Positions 45,021-54,156 of a stretch of DNA of 64,000 nucleotides are shown in pieces. The notes under the pieces are model-generated. The model was not told the origin of the DNA. It was given only the letters and a program-made list of their open reading frames with translations, and searched no databases. The DNA lies in assembly GCF_022808815.1 (NCBI RefSeq), contig NZ_JAKZLC010000001.1:1054001-1118000 (forward strand). The letters run 5' to 3'. Positions within the stretch are counted from its first letter, which is position 1; every line of letters begins with the position of its first letter. The position numbers and the translations under genes are program-made. Origin of the DNA: Geothrix paludis (GTDB lineage Bacteria; Acidobacteriota; Holophagae; Holophagales; Holophagaceae).

Positions 45021-46973
45021 TTAGGACCAGCGGGCGATGGCCAGCAGGATCACCAGGATCACCGCGAGCCCCAGGATCACCGGCAGCATCCAGCGGGGCC
45101 GGGAGGGCATCTCTTCGATGGGTTCGAGGGCCTCCAGGGGCTCCAGGACTGGTTCGAACGTCTCGCCGGCCCCAGAGGCCGGGGCCATCCGGACGGCGGT
45201 CTCCGTCCTGAGGCCCAGGATCTGCTGCATGCCGCTCGTGGTGCCGGCGGGGCGCGGGAACCGCGTCGTCAGGAGGCTTTCCAGGCGCTCGAGGGGGCCG
45301 TTGAGCAGGGCCTGCATGTACTCCGCGACATCGTGCTCGGTGATGGGCGGCCCCTGCTGCTGGAGGTAATCGCGCAGGTCGCGCTCCATGAAGCGGGCCG
45401 AAGGGTAGCGGTGATCGACGCTCTTCTGGAGCGCCCGGTTCACGATGGCCGCCATCTCCTTCGACACGTTCGGATTCAGCGTGTGCAGGTCGGACACCCG
45501 GCCGAGCCGCACCTTCTCGAGGACGCCCAGTTCCGAATCCGCCTGGAAGCAGCGCTCGCCCGTGAGCAGCTCGAAGAGCACCAGGCCGAGAGAATACAGG
45601 TCCGAGCGGTTGTCGAGGGCCTGCCCCGTGGCCTGCTCCGGGCTCATGTAGAGCAGCTTGCCCTTGAGTGCCCCGGCCACGGTGTGGCTGGCCTTGCTGG
45701 CCGCCTTGGCGATGCCGAAGTCCACCAGCTTCACCGCGCCGTCGGTGGAGAGGATCACATTCTGCGGGCTGATGTCCCGGTGGACCAGCTTGAGTTCCCG
45801 ATCGTCGAACCCCCGTTTCCGATGGGCGTAGTCCAGGGCCGCGGCCACCTTCATCACCACGAAGGCTGCCACCTGTTCCGGGAAGGGATGGCCGCATTCC
45901 CGCACCTTCCGGAGCAGGGTCCGGAGGTCGCGGCCATTCACGTACTCCATGGCGATGTAGTAGGAGTTCCCGGCCTTCCCCAGGTCGAAGATCTGCGCGA
46001 TGTTCGGATGGGTCAGCTGGGCCGCCAGCTTGGCCTCGTCGATGAACATCGTGACGAAATCCTCGTTGTCGCTGAAGTGCGGCAGGATGCGCTTGATGGC
46101 CACGATCTTCTGGAAGCCCTGCACGCCCCGTTGCTGGGCCTTGAACAGCTCGGCCATGCCGCCGATGGCGATCTTCTCCAGCAGGAAGTAGTTCCCGTAC
46201 TCCTCCAGGACCTCCGGCGTTCCCGTGGCTGCGGGTTTGGCCTCCTGCGCGGCGGGAGTCTCGGGGGTGCCAGCCGGGCCGCCGGACCAGGCGAAGGGAT
46301 CATGGACGCCGGAGATGCCGCTCAGCGTGAACTCCGACGGACCCAGGGAACCATCGGCCGGGGCCGGGGGCCGGGAAGGGCCGGACGCCGAAGCCAAAGA
46401 CATGGCCGGGACCACGCGCACCAGGTTCCTCCCCGGGGCGGGTTCCGGTGGAGCCTCCACCTCTTCGATGACCCGGCCGAAGATCTCCGCGGCGCTGAGC
46501 GGGGGGTGGGCCGTCTGGACCTTCGGTTCCGCCTCCGGGGAAGCCAGTCCTGGTGCCTCTTCCAGGTCGGCCAGCAGATCGCCGAAGATGTCGCTCGTCG
46601 TGAGCTTCGCGACCTCCGGGCGGTAGCGGCGGAGGACGGCGGCAATCTCGCCATCGGGGCGGGTCCGTTCCAGGTATTCCTGCACTCCCGTCTCGGCCTT
46701 GTCTCCGCTTCCGGAGCCTTCGGTCAGCACCAGCACCGGCATGCGCGGATTCCTGGCGCGCAGGTGCTGGACCAGGTCGCCATCCGTGCCCCCGGGCGCC
46801 GCCGAGTCCAGCAGCAGCAGGTCCGGATCCTGGCCGCCCTCGAGGAAGGCCGCGGTCCCGTCGTGGCGGATCCACTGAACCTCCCAGCCGTCGCCTTCCA
46901 TGGCGGACACCAGGCCGGGAGTCCGCAAGGACTCGCCGTCCACGATGAGAAGGAGGGGGCGCGGCATGGGCAT
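45021..46973 (-). CDS. receiver-like domain fused to Ser/Thr protein kinase, C-terminal membrane anchor
   Basis: A 650-residue fusion. Residues 1-120 are a response-regulator-like domain (LLIVDGES, then DLLLLDSA holding the probable phospho-Asp). A Pro/Ala linker follows to about 255. A Hanks-type kinase domain covers about 265-535: the Gly-rich loop IAIGGMAELF, ATP Lys in VAIKRIL, catalytic loop HRDISPQNV near 399, DFG near 418. The catalytic-loop Lys is Ser, as in other bacterial HRDISPQN kinases. A single helix near 629-648 anchors the C-terminus. Links two-component style input to Ser/Thr phosphorylation. Divergent from rpsU. Confidence 0.87.
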   Translation of the reverse strand: MPMPRPLLLIVDGESLRTPGLVSAMEGDGWEVQWIRHDGTAAFLEGGQDPDLLLLDSAAPGGTDGDLVQHLRARNPRMPVLVLTEGSGSGDKAETGVQEYLERTRPDGEIAAVLRRYRPEVAKLTTSDIFGDLLADLEEAPGLASPEAEPKVQTAHPPLSAAEIFGRVIEEVEAPPEPAPGRNLVRVVPAMSLASASGPSRPPAPADGSLGPSEFTLSGISGVHDPFAWSGGPAGTPETPAAQEAKPAATGTPEVLEEYGNYFLLEKIAIGGMAELFKAQQRGVQGFQKIVAIKRILPHFSDNEDFVTMFIDEAKLAAQLTHPNIAQIFDLGKAGNSYYIAMEYVNGRDLRTLLRKVRECGHPFPEQVAAFVVMKVAAALDYAHRKRGFDDRELKLVHRDISPQNVILSTDGAVKLVDFGIAKAASKASHTVAGALKGKLLYMSPEQATGQALDNRSDLYSLGLVLFELLTGERCFQADSELGVLEKVRLGRVSDLHTLNPNVSKEMAAIVNRALQKSVDHRYPSARFMERDLRDYLQQQGPPITEHDVAEYMQALLNGPLERLESLLTTRFPRPAGTTSGMQQILGLRTETAVRMAPASGAGETFEPVLEPLEALEPIEEMPSRPRWMLPVILGLAVILVILLAIARWS

Positions 46974-47112
46974 CCGGAAGAAGTAGTGAGGATTAAGGGT
47001 AGCTGGACGGATTCAGCCTCGCCATAACCCCAGTGTTGAGGTAGACTTTTCGTTCGGTCCGGTCCTGCCTGGCAGTCCCGCTCCAAATCCACGGGAAAGG
47101 AGGTGCATCCAC

Positions 47113-47319
47113 ATGCCTTTGGTCAAGGTCAAAGAAGACGAAACCTTCGAGTTCGCCCTTCGCCGCTTCAAGCGGAAGTGCGAGAAGTCCGGCATCCTCA
47201 GCGAGCTGAAGAAGCGCCAGCACTACGAGAAGCCCAGCACCAAGCGCAAGCGCAAGATGCTCGCCGCCCGCAAGAAGACCCTGAAGCGCCTCGCGCAGGA
47301 ACGCCGCATGATCGGTTGA
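47113..47319 (+). CDS. rpsU: 30S ribosomal protein S21
   Basis: A 68-residue basic protein [20 protein letters not shown] with Lys/Arg-rich helices, matching S21, which binds the small subunit near the anti-Shine-Dalgarno. A perfect AGGAGGT lies nine bases before the ATG. The tail [16 protein letters not shown] is normal. Alone between a kinase gene and mutS2, with its own terminator. Confidence 0.97.
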   Translation: MPLVKVKEDETFEFALRRFKRKCEKSGILSELKKRQHYEKPSTKRKRKMLAARKKTLKRLAQERRMIG

Positions 47320-47346
47320 GATGAAGCTCCGCTTCATCTCGAAAAA

Positions 47347-47373
47347 GGCCCGCGGAAGCGGGCCTTTTGTTTT
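47347..47373 (+). terminator. terminator after rpsU
   Basis: GGCCCGC-GGAA-GCGGGCC followed by TTTTGTTTT. A smaller perfect hairpin GATGAAGC-TCC-GCTTCATC (47320-47338) precedes it, right at the rpsU stop. Confidence 0.9.
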
Positions 47374-47411
47374 ACTGAAGACTGAAACCTGAGGACTGAA
47401 GACCGCGCCCC

Positions 47412-49832
47412 ATGAACCCTGAACTCCACGCCCTTGAATTCCCCGATGCGGTGCGCCTGATCCAGTCCGGCGCCCGCACGGCGCCGGCGCGGGCGGCCCT
47501 GGGCGCCATGCAGCCCTGGGACGGGCTGGCGGGCCTGCGGCGGCTGCACCAGATGGAGCTGCAGGAACTCTGGATGCAGTCGCCGGACCTGCTCCCCGTG
47601 TTCCCCATGGACGAGGCCCTGGACGAACTGCTGAACCCGGCAGGCTGGCTGCAGCCGGAGCACTGGCGCCAGCTGCGGGAGGGCCTCCGGGCCATGGCCC
47701 GCCTGCTCCAGAGCCTCGCCGCCCTGCCCTGGCCCGAGGCGCGACCTGCGCCGGCGGGCACCCACCTGGGCATCGACCGGCTCCAGGTCACGGCGGCCCT
47801 GCTGCCCGATCCCGCCCCCATCGCGGAGCGCCTGACGAAGAGCTTCGACTCGGACGGCCGCCTGGATCCCCTGCGCATCCCGGCCCTTGCCAGCCTCCAC
47901 CGCGGCCGCCAGGACGCCTTACAGGCCGTGCAGGCCAAGCTCCAGAAGCTGCTTCGCACCGCGCCGGACGCCTTCAACGAAGCGACCATCGTCGAGCGCA
48001 ACGGGCGATTCTGCCTGCCCGTGCGCCAGGAGCGGCGGGGCCTCGTGCCGGGCCTGGTGCTGGACCGCAGCGGCAGCGGCGCGACGGTCTTCATCGAGCC
48101 CATGGAGGCCGTGCCCCTCAACAACGCCTTCGTGGAGGCCGACCGCGACTACGCCCAGGCCGTGCAGGCCTTCCTGCGGGACCTGCTGGCGGAGCTGCGG
48201 AGCCGGCGGGAGGACTTCACCCGCTGGCGGGACCTCCAGGCCCAGGCGGACCAGGGGCTCGCCCTGTTGCGCTGGGGCGCCCTCTGCGACGGCCGTCTGC
48301 CGGACGTGGAGACCGATCCCAAGCAGGGCCGCCTCTGCCTGCTGGAGGCTCGCCACCCCATGCTGCTGCCCGCCGTGCGGGAGGCCATGGGCCTGGAGCC
48401 CCTGCCCCACGCCGTGGTGCCGCTGAACCTGGTGCTGGAGGCGGAGAAGCCCGGCCTCGTCATCTCCGGCTCCAACACCGGCGGCAAGACGGTCGTCCTG
48501 AAGACCGTGGGCCTGCTCTCGGTGCTGGCCGCCTGTGGCTGCGCCGTGCCCGCGAAAGAAGGCTCCAGCTTCCCGGCCCTGCCCAGCCTCCATGCCGACA
48601 TCGGCGACCACCAGACCATCACGGGAAGCCTCTCGACCTTCAGCAGCCATGTCCTGCATCTGAAGAAGATCCTGGAAAACGTCCATGACGGCGGCCTGGT
48701 GCTGCTGGACGAGCTGGGCACGGGCACCGATCCCAAGGAGGGCGCCGCCCTTGGCATCGCCCTGCTCCAGACGCTGTCCCGGCGCCGCTGCTGGATACTC
48801 TGCTCCACCCACCTGGGCGAGATCAGCCAGTGGGCCCTGCGGCACACGCGCTTCCAGAACGCCTCCGTGCAGTTCGACGAGGACCGCCTGGCCCCCACCT
48901 ACCGCCTGCTGGTGGGCCAGCCGGGCCAGAGCCGCGCCCTCACCATCGCTGCCAAGCTGGGCCTGCCCAAGGCGGTGCTGGACCATGCGGACAAGGTGCT
49001 GGGCAAGCGGGAGCAGGACTGGCGCGACTTCCTGCGGGAGCTGGAGGCCGAGCGCACCCGCCTGCTGGAGGAGGCCGAGACCCTGCGCCAGCAGACCGCC
49101 GCTGCCGAGAAGGACCGGGAGATCCTCCGCCAGCGGGAAGAGAAGCTGCGAGCCGAGCGGGAGGCCTTCCAGCAGGAATCGAAGGAGAAGGTGGACCGGG
49201 TGCTGGACTTCCTCGACCACGAGGGCAAGCGGCTCGTGAAGGAGCTGAAGGAGCGCCAGAAGGCCGCCGACGTGAACGCCGACCGCCTGGGCACCGAGGC
49301 CCACGAGCGGGTGAAGCAGCTCACGCGCCTGGCGGAGGCGGAGCTGGCGCCGCGGGGGACCAAGCCCAAGCCTGCGGCTCCCCTGGAGGTCCGGGAGGGC
49401 GGCTACGCTCGCCACCGGGGCCTGGGCGTGGAAGGCAAGGTCGTTTCCCTCAAGGGCGACCGGGCCACGCTGGAGACGCCCCAGGGCCGCCGCCTGGAGT
49501 GCCGCCTGGGTGAGCTGGAGCCCATCGGCGCCCGGGAGGTCGCGCCGAAACCCACGGGCAGGGTGCGGGTGCGGGCGGAGGCCGTGGACATCGAATCCGA
49601 GATCAACCTCATCGGCCGCGCCAGCGACGATGTGGACAGTGAGATCTACCGCTTCGTGGAGGAGGCTCTCGCCGCGGGCCGGCGCTTCGTCCGCATCGTC
49701 CACGGCCACGGCACCGGCAAGCTGAAGGCGGCCGTCCGCGAGGCCCTGCGCGGCCATCCTGGCATCGCCCGGGTGGAGGACGCCCCCCAGAACCAGGGTG
49801 GCGCCGGCGCCACGGTCATCACGCTGAAATGA
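47412..49832 (+). CDS. mutS2: endonuclease MutS2
   Basis: An 806-residue MutS2 protein. An N-terminal clamp and coiled-coil region is followed by the MutS ATPase with Walker A in SGSNTGGKT near residues 353-361, Walker B VLLDELGTGTD near 432, and STHLGE near 466. A long coiled coil spans about 520-650, and a C-terminal Smr nuclease domain about 725-806 has HGHGTGKLK. MutS2 suppresses recombination and, in some bacteria, acts in ribosome rescue; it does not do mismatch repair. The Smr first motif is INLIG rather than LDLHG, a variant seen in this family. 39 bp after the rpsU terminator. Confidence 0.95.
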   Translation: MNPELHALEFPDAVRLIQSGARTAPARAALGAMQPWDGLAGLRRLHQMELQELWMQSPDLLPVFPMDEALDELLNPAGWLQPEHWRQLREGLRAMARLLQSLAALPWPEARPAPAGTHLGIDRLQVTAALLPDPAPIAERLTKSFDSDGRLDPLRIPALASLHRGRQDALQAVQAKLQKLLRTAPDAFNEATIVERNGRFCLPVRQERRGLVPGLVLDRSGSGATVFIEPMEAVPLNNAFVEADRDYAQAVQAFLRDLLAELRSRREDFTRWRDLQAQADQGLALLRWGALCDGRLPDVETDPKQGRLCLLEARHPMLLPAVREAMGLEPLPHAVVPLNLVLEAEKPGLVISGSNTGGKTVVLKTVGLLSVLAACGCAVPAKEGSSFPALPSLHADIGDHQTITGSLSTFSSHVLHLKKILENVHDGGLVLLDELGTGTDPKEGAALGIALLQTLSRRRCWILCSTHLGEISQWALRHTRFQNASVQFDEDRLAPTYRLLVGQPGQSRALTIAAKLGLPKAVLDHADKVLGKREQDWRDFLRELEAERTRLLEEAETLRQQTAAAEKDREILRQREEKLRAEREAFQQESKEKVDRVLDFLDHEGKRLVKELKERQKAADVNADRLGTEAHERVKQLTRLAEAELAPRGTKPKPAAPLEVREGGYARHRGLGVEGKVVSLKGDRATLETPQGRRLECRLGELEPIGAREVAPKPTGRVRVRAEAVDIESEINLIGRASDDVDSEIYRFVEEALAAGRRFVRIVHGHGTGKLKAAVREALRGHPGIARVEDAPQNQGGAGATVITLK

Positions 49833-49847
49833 GCGTTCCTAACGAAT

Positions 49848-49885
49848 GAAGAAGAAGGCCCCGCGGGTGCGGGGCCTTCTTCTTC
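49848..49885. terminator. bidirectional terminator between mutS2 and the TonB receptor
   Basis: A 17-bp perfect stem: GAAGAAGAAGGCCCCGC / GCGGGGCCTTCTTCTTC with a GGGT loop, between two convergent stops. The outer part is A-rich on one side and T-rich on the other, so it can end transcripts from both strands. Confidence 0.9.
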
Positions 49886-49900
49886 GGATCCAGGATCGGA

Positions 49901-52900
49901 TCAGAACTTGGCGCGGACGCCGAGCTGGACCTCGCGGGTCTTGTCCTTGGCCACCGTCCCGAGCTGGCCGAACTCTGCATTCGAGAGGATGTAGCCGTTC
50001 GGGGAGCGGACGCTGTAGTCGGCCTTGTTCAGGACGTTGTAGACGTCGATGATGCCCTCGATCTCGAACTTGCCGTAGATCTTGAAGTTCCGGCTCAGAC
50101 GGAGGTCGAGCTGGGTGTAGCCGGGCTGGCGCAGGTCGCCGCGGGTGTGGTCAGCGGCGAAGTGGTTGGCCATGCCGTCCCCGTTGATGTCGCCGGCGAG
50201 GTAGGCGGAATAGGGCAGGCCGCTCTGGTAGAGGCCGCGGACGGAGCCCTCGACGCCCCACCAGATGGGGAAGTAGGCCACGACATTGACCACCCAGCGC
50301 CGGTCGCTGTCCCCGTAGCCGTAGTTGGAGGCGGGGTTCTGGGGGTCCGGCGTGAGCGAGGCGCCCAGCTCGCTGCTGAAGTTCGGGCCGGAGGACGTGT
50401 AGGTGCCGCGCTCGAAGGAGCCGGTGTCCTGGGCCTTGGACCAGGTCACGTTCCCGATGACGCCGGTCTTCTCGTCCCAGGTCTTCTTCAGGTTGAAGCT
50501 CAGGCCGCGGTAGTGGGCCCAACCATCGGTCTTGACCAGGTAGACATCGCTGAATCCGCCGACAGGATTGCCGGCAGCCAGGCTGCCAGGACGGAAGTCC
50601 ACCCGGTGACCCCGGATGATGGCGTAGCCGGGGCGGTTGGCCGTCACGTTGGACCAGTAGTTCGTGCTGGCGCTGTAGCCGTCCTCGTAGTGGCCGCCGG
50701 CCACCAAGGGGCCGCCGGCCCCGGTCAGCTGGCCCAGGTTGATGTTCTCGAACCGCTGGAGGTTCTCGTACTTCACGTAGGTGGCCGTGAAGCCCATGGT
50801 CAGGTTGTTGCCGAAGTCGTGCTCGATGCCCAGGCTGGCCTTCTTGGAACGGCTCAGCTTGTTGTCGGGGTCCCACAGGGAGGTGGAGGAGGTGACCGCG
50901 GGAAGCGCGGCCAGCTCGGTGTCCGTCAGGTGACGCATGGAGGTGCCGCTGATCAGGTTGCCGGCGCTGAGGAGGCCTCCGGGATTGAAGGTGGCCAGGT
51001 TGGTGGCCCGGTTCAGGCTGAGGCTGTAGTTGGTGATGATCTGGCCGTTGCCCGTCATGGTGTTGGAATGCAGCAGCAGGGGCGTCGGGCTGCTGAAGGA
51101 GCCGTAGCCTCCGCGGACCACGGTCTTGCCCCGGCCGTCCAGGTCGAAGCTGAAGGCGAGGCGTGGATCCACCGCATGGGCGCTGGTGGCCTGGTCCAGC
51201 CCCTGGAAGTTGGGATTGGGGGCGGGGTTGTCCGAGAAGGACTGGCTGAGCGTGCGCAGGCCGGCCGTCAGGGTCAGGCGCCGGTCGAACAGGCCGGAGT
51301 ACTGGGCCTGGCCGAAGAAACTGCTGGTTTTCGTCCACATCTGGATGCGGCCGCTGTACGGGCTGACCGCCCCGCTGTAGGTGATGGCGCCGCCGGGATC
51401 GGAGGCGCTGCCGAGCGTCCCGTTGGCCCAGGCGGCCGCCGCCCCATAGGTGCCGAACTGGAAGCGGCCGGCGTTGTTCTGGAAGAACTGGTTGTCCACG
51501 TCGACCTTCATGAGGTCGAGCCCGCCCTTCAGCTGGAGGTCGCCGTGGCTCCAGGTGGTGGCGCTGTAGAGCTGGTTGGTGATCTCGTTGCTCTCGCGGG
51601 GCGTGGACGTCTTGGTGCCGAAGGCCATGAAGCTGGCGCTGGTGGGCACCTCGAGGGAGGGGACGCCGGCCACGGAGTTGTTCCGCATGGGCCGGGCCTC
51701 CCGGGCGATCTGGAGGCGGCTCTCGGTGAACAGCTCGCTGGTCCAGATGTCGTTGGCCTCGAGCACCCAGCTGATGGACTGGGTCTTGGTGGGGATGTTG
51801 TTGCTCTCGGCGTTGTTGGGGCTTGCGCTGGTGTTGGCCAGCGTGTCGTCCATGGTCTGGAAGTTCATCCGCAGGACGAAGCGGTGGTTCTCGTTCAGCG
51901 CGTAGTCCAGGCGCCCGAGATAGGCCGTGTTGGTGGTCTCCATCGGGTAGGCGTGAGGGGGGATTCCCTGTCCGGGGTTGCCGAACTCCTGCGCCAGGGT
52001 GAGGCCCCCGCGGTTGGTGACCACGCCGCCCAGGGGGCTCGCCACCAGGTTGTTGAAGTCGGTCTGGGTCATGCCGGCCGAGCCGCTGATCGTCGTGGGG
52101 ATGGGGTTGGCCGTGATGCTCTTGTGGTAGCGCTCCACGCCGACGAAGTACCAGAGCTTGTCCTTGAGGATGGGCCCGCCGACGTTGAAGTTCACGTTGG
52201 TGGAGTCGTTGAACCGCTGGAGGTTGGTGGGCGTGTTGAAGGTGTGGCTCGGGTCGAAGGGCACGGGCTTGGGCCGGGCGGCCCAGCTGGTGCGGCGGAT
52301 CTGGTATAGGGCGCTCCCGGCGAAGTCGTTGGTGCCGCTCTTCGTCACGGCGTTGACCGTGGCGCCGGCTTGGCCGTACTGGACGTCGAAGCCGTTGGTG
52401 ACGATCTGGAGTTCCTTGATGGTGTCCGCGCCGAAGATGAAGGGCGTGTAGACCCCGCCACGCTGCTCGTTGAAGAAGGCCGAGTTGGTGCTGGCGCCAT
52501 CGATCTGGATGGCATTGAAGATCTGGCGGCCGCCCTCCACCACGAGGCGGTTGTTGTTTCCGGACACGACGCCCGGCGACAGCTTGGCCATGTCGGTGAA
52601 ATTGCGGCTCACCAGGGGAACGGCCTCGATCACCGCGGCGTCCACGCTGCTCATGACGTTGACTTCCTTGGTGTCCACTCCGCCCGAGGTCCCCACGATC
52701 TCGACCATGGCCTCGGCCTCGGCCTTGTCCAGGCTGAAGTTCGCGACGGTCGCCTGGCCCAGGGACACCACGACATTGGCGTCCTTGAGGCTCCGCATGC
52801 CCGGGGCGGTCACGGTGAGCTCATAAGCGCCCACCGGGAGGAGCCCGATCTGGTACTCACCCTGGGCGCCGGTGGCGGCGCTCCGGGTGAAGCCGGTGTC

Positions 52901-53056
52901 CCGGTTCCGCAGGGAGAGGGCGGCCCCCGCGATGGGCTTGCCCGCTTTGTCCCTGACGGCGCCGCGCACGGCGCCGGCCGTGGACGTGGTCTGGGCGGAG
53001 GCGACCGTGGCGCAAGCCAGGGCCGTCAGGATGAGGGGGGTCCAGCGTCGATTCAT
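49901..53056 (-). CDS. TonB-dependent receptor with carboxypeptidase-regulatory domain (Oar-like)
   Basis: A 1051-residue outer-membrane receptor. A signal peptide is followed by a CarboxypepD_reg-like domain at about 25-110 (VRGAVRDKAGKPIAGAALS), a plug at about 120-230 (VEGGRQIFNAIQIDGAST), and a large beta-barrel to the C-terminal Phe (VQLGVRAKF). Such Oar-like receptors are abundant in acidobacteria; the ligand is unknown. The start at 53056 has AGGAGC. An upstream 265-bp intergenic region (53057-53321) holds its likely promoter, including an A-rich stretch around 53180-53193. The neighbouring TonB-type protein at 59430 could energise it. Confidence 0.93.
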   Translation of the reverse strand: MNRRWTPLILTALACATVASAQTTSTAGAVRGAVRDKAGKPIAGAALSLRNRDTGFTRSAATGAQGEYQIGLLPVGAYELTVTAPGMRSLKDANVVVSLGQATVANFSLDKAEAEAMVEIVGTSGGVDTKEVNVMSSVDAAVIEAVPLVSRNFTDMAKLSPGVVSGNNNRLVVEGGRQIFNAIQIDGASTNSAFFNEQRGGVYTPFIFGADTIKELQIVTNGFDVQYGQAGATVNAVTKSGTNDFAGSALYQIRRTSWAARPKPVPFDPSHTFNTPTNLQRFNDSTNVNFNVGGPILKDKLWYFVGVERYHKSITANPIPTTISGSAGMTQTDFNNLVASPLGGVVTNRGGLTLAQEFGNPGQGIPPHAYPMETTNTAYLGRLDYALNENHRFVLRMNFQTMDDTLANTSASPNNAESNNIPTKTQSISWVLEANDIWTSELFTESRLQIAREARPMRNNSVAGVPSLEVPTSASFMAFGTKTSTPRESNEITNQLYSATTWSHGDLQLKGGLDLMKVDVDNQFFQNNAGRFQFGTYGAAAAWANGTLGSASDPGGAITYSGAVSPYSGRIQMWTKTSSFFGQAQYSGLFDRRLTLTAGLRTLSQSFSDNPAPNPNFQGLDQATSAHAVDPRLAFSFDLDGRGKTVVRGGYGSFSSPTPLLLHSNTMTGNGQIITNYSLSLNRATNLATFNPGGLLSAGNLISGTSMRHLTDTELAALPAVTSSTSLWDPDNKLSRSKKASLGIEHDFGNNLTMGFTATYVKYENLQRFENINLGQLTGAGGPLVAGGHYEDGYSASTNYWSNVTANRPGYAIIRGHRVDFRPGSLAAGNPVGGFSDVYLVKTDGWAHYRGLSFNLKKTWDEKTGVIGNVTWSKAQDTGSFERGTYTSSGPNFSSELGASLTPDPQNPASNYGYGDSDRRWVVNVVAYFPIWWGVEGSVRGLYQSGLPYSAYLAGDINGDGMANHFAADHTRGDLRQPGYTQLDLRLSRNFKIYGKFEIEGIIDVYNVLNKADYSVRSPNGYILSNAEFGQLGTVAKDKTREVQLGVRAKF

Positions 53057-53321
53057 CGTCGCTCCTGGGGGCCGGGTGTCCGGCCATCTTGGGGTCCCCA
53101 CGGCCGATGGGCTTCCGGCCACGGGTCATCGGGGAATCCCCAAGGATCGTCGGTGTTGCCCCGGAGACTCAAGCACCTTTTTTAGGTAAAAAACGGTTAC
53201 ATTCCTGCTTCACACCCGTTTCAGATGTCACAACAGGGTAATCGGACCTCGGGGTGAGGGACTCGCCACGCCCCACTCGGCCCGGCCCAGGCGCACCTCC
53301 GCTGGACCAGCGACCAGTCCC

Positions 53322-53726
53322 TTAGGCCAGGTTCCGCGATTTCAGGAAGGTCACGAAGCCGAAATCCCCGTCGCTGATGTGGTGCTTCAGCCAGCCTTCC
53401 ATGAAGGTCGGCACCATCAGGGCCAGGGCGTGGGGACTTTCCTGGAACTTGCTGAGCAGCTCGTGGAGGCTCGTGAGCATGGACGCGTGCTCGGCCACAT
53501 GCTGGGTCAGATCCGGGTAGGCGTACCGTGCCATGAAGGATTCCTCCGTGGCGAAGTGGCGTTCGGAATGGCTCACCAGCGTGGCCAGGAGCGCCTCCAC
53601 CTCCGTGCGGTCAGCGCCGGACTGGACGGAACTCCTGAGACGGTCCACGGTGGAGAAGAGTTCCTGGTGCTGCTCGTCGATGATCTGGATGCCCGTGTTG
53701 TAGCGGGTGTTCCAAACAACATCCAT
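53322..53726 (-). CDS. bacteriohemerythrin
   Basis: A 134-residue four-helix non-heme di-iron protein that binds O2. Ligand set is visible: His20 in DEQH, His57 and Glu61 in HSERHFATEE, His76 and His80 in HVAEH, His116 and Asp121 in HHISDGD. Starts MDVVWNTRYNTGIQIIDEQH, the family N-terminus. Serves O2 storage or sensing; this organism otherwise shows many redox proteins. AAGGAT precedes the ATG. The long frame upstream to 54110 is not homologous. Confidence 0.95.
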   Translation of the reverse strand: MDVVWNTRYNTGIQIIDEQHQELFSTVDRLRSSVQSGADRTEVEALLATLVSHSERHFATEESFMARYAYPDLTQHVAEHASMLTSLHELLSKFQESPHALALMVPTFMEGWLKHHISDGDFGFVTFLKSRNLA

Positions 53727-53897
53727 GGGCCAGATCCTTTTCGCGACGGCAGGTTGGGGATCCGAACAGAGGCCGACGCGCGCAGGCATGCACCACACGG
53801 ATCTTTCCACAGAGGACTTCCAGGTGAATGTAGTCTTCCACGACATCCAGATCAAGAAGATTGTGATTTCCCACCTGATGCCTGGCAGCGAATGGAA

Positions 53898-53941
53898 AAG
53901 GGCCCCGTTGGGGCGCTTGGGTGGTACCGGTGGTCGGACTC
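53898..53941 (-). repeat. duplicated tRNA-Leu 3' end plus terminator hairpin
   Basis: Aligns with 54006-54049 at 39 of 44 positions. It includes the hairpin GGCCCC-GTT-GGGGC and an exact 20-base copy, TGGTACCGGTGGTCGGACTC, of the tRNA 3' end. The loop and lower-stem differ between copies while the tRNA-derived part is identical. Confidence 0.88.
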
Positions 53942-53980
53942 CGGTTCCCGCCGCGCGGCTGGCTGGCCGCCATCCGCGAC

Positions 53981-53998
53981 TTCGAGCCCGACCACCGG
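53981..53998 (+). repeat. inverted copy of tRNA-Leu T-arm/acceptor
   Basis: TTCGAGCCCGACCACCGG on the plus strand matches the tRNA-Leu sense sequence (TTCGAGTCCGACCACCGG) at 17 of 18 bases, opposite in direction to the tRNA, just beyond its terminator. Confidence 0.85.
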
Positions 53999-54005
53999 AT
54001 ACGAG

Positions 54006-54024
54006 AAGGGCCCCATCGGGGCCC
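54006..54024 (-). terminator. terminator after tRNA-Leu(CAA)
   Basis: GGGCCCC-ATC-GGGGCCC stem, followed on the minus strand by TTCTCG, directly after the tRNA. Confidence 0.65.
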
Positions 54025-54029
54025 ATGGT

Positions 54030-54116
<87 letters not shown>

Positions 54117-54126
54117 GCGAAGGGCC

Positions 54127-54156
54127 AGGATAGCGCGGCGACGCGGGTTCTCACAA
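54127..54156 (-). promoter_or_regulatory. candidate promoter for tRNA-Leu(CAA)
   Basis: On the minus strand TTGTGA (54156-54151), 18-bp spacer, TATCCT (54132-54127), 11 bp before the tRNA 5' end. The -35 overlaps the nadE stop codon. Confidence 0.45.

Larger units (their letters stand above)
53727..54029. other. 303-bp intergenic region with tRNA-derived repeats
   Basis: No gene is supported here. The half nearest the hemerythrin gene (53727-53890) is A/T-richer and probably holds its promoter. The other half consists of two near-copies of the tRNA-Leu terminator and 3' end, described as separate features. Confidence 0.7.

Noticed and set aside
49590-49832. Degenerate Smr domain in MutS2
   Set aside because: The INLIG variant of the first motif occurs in other MutS2 proteins and HGHGTG is complete.
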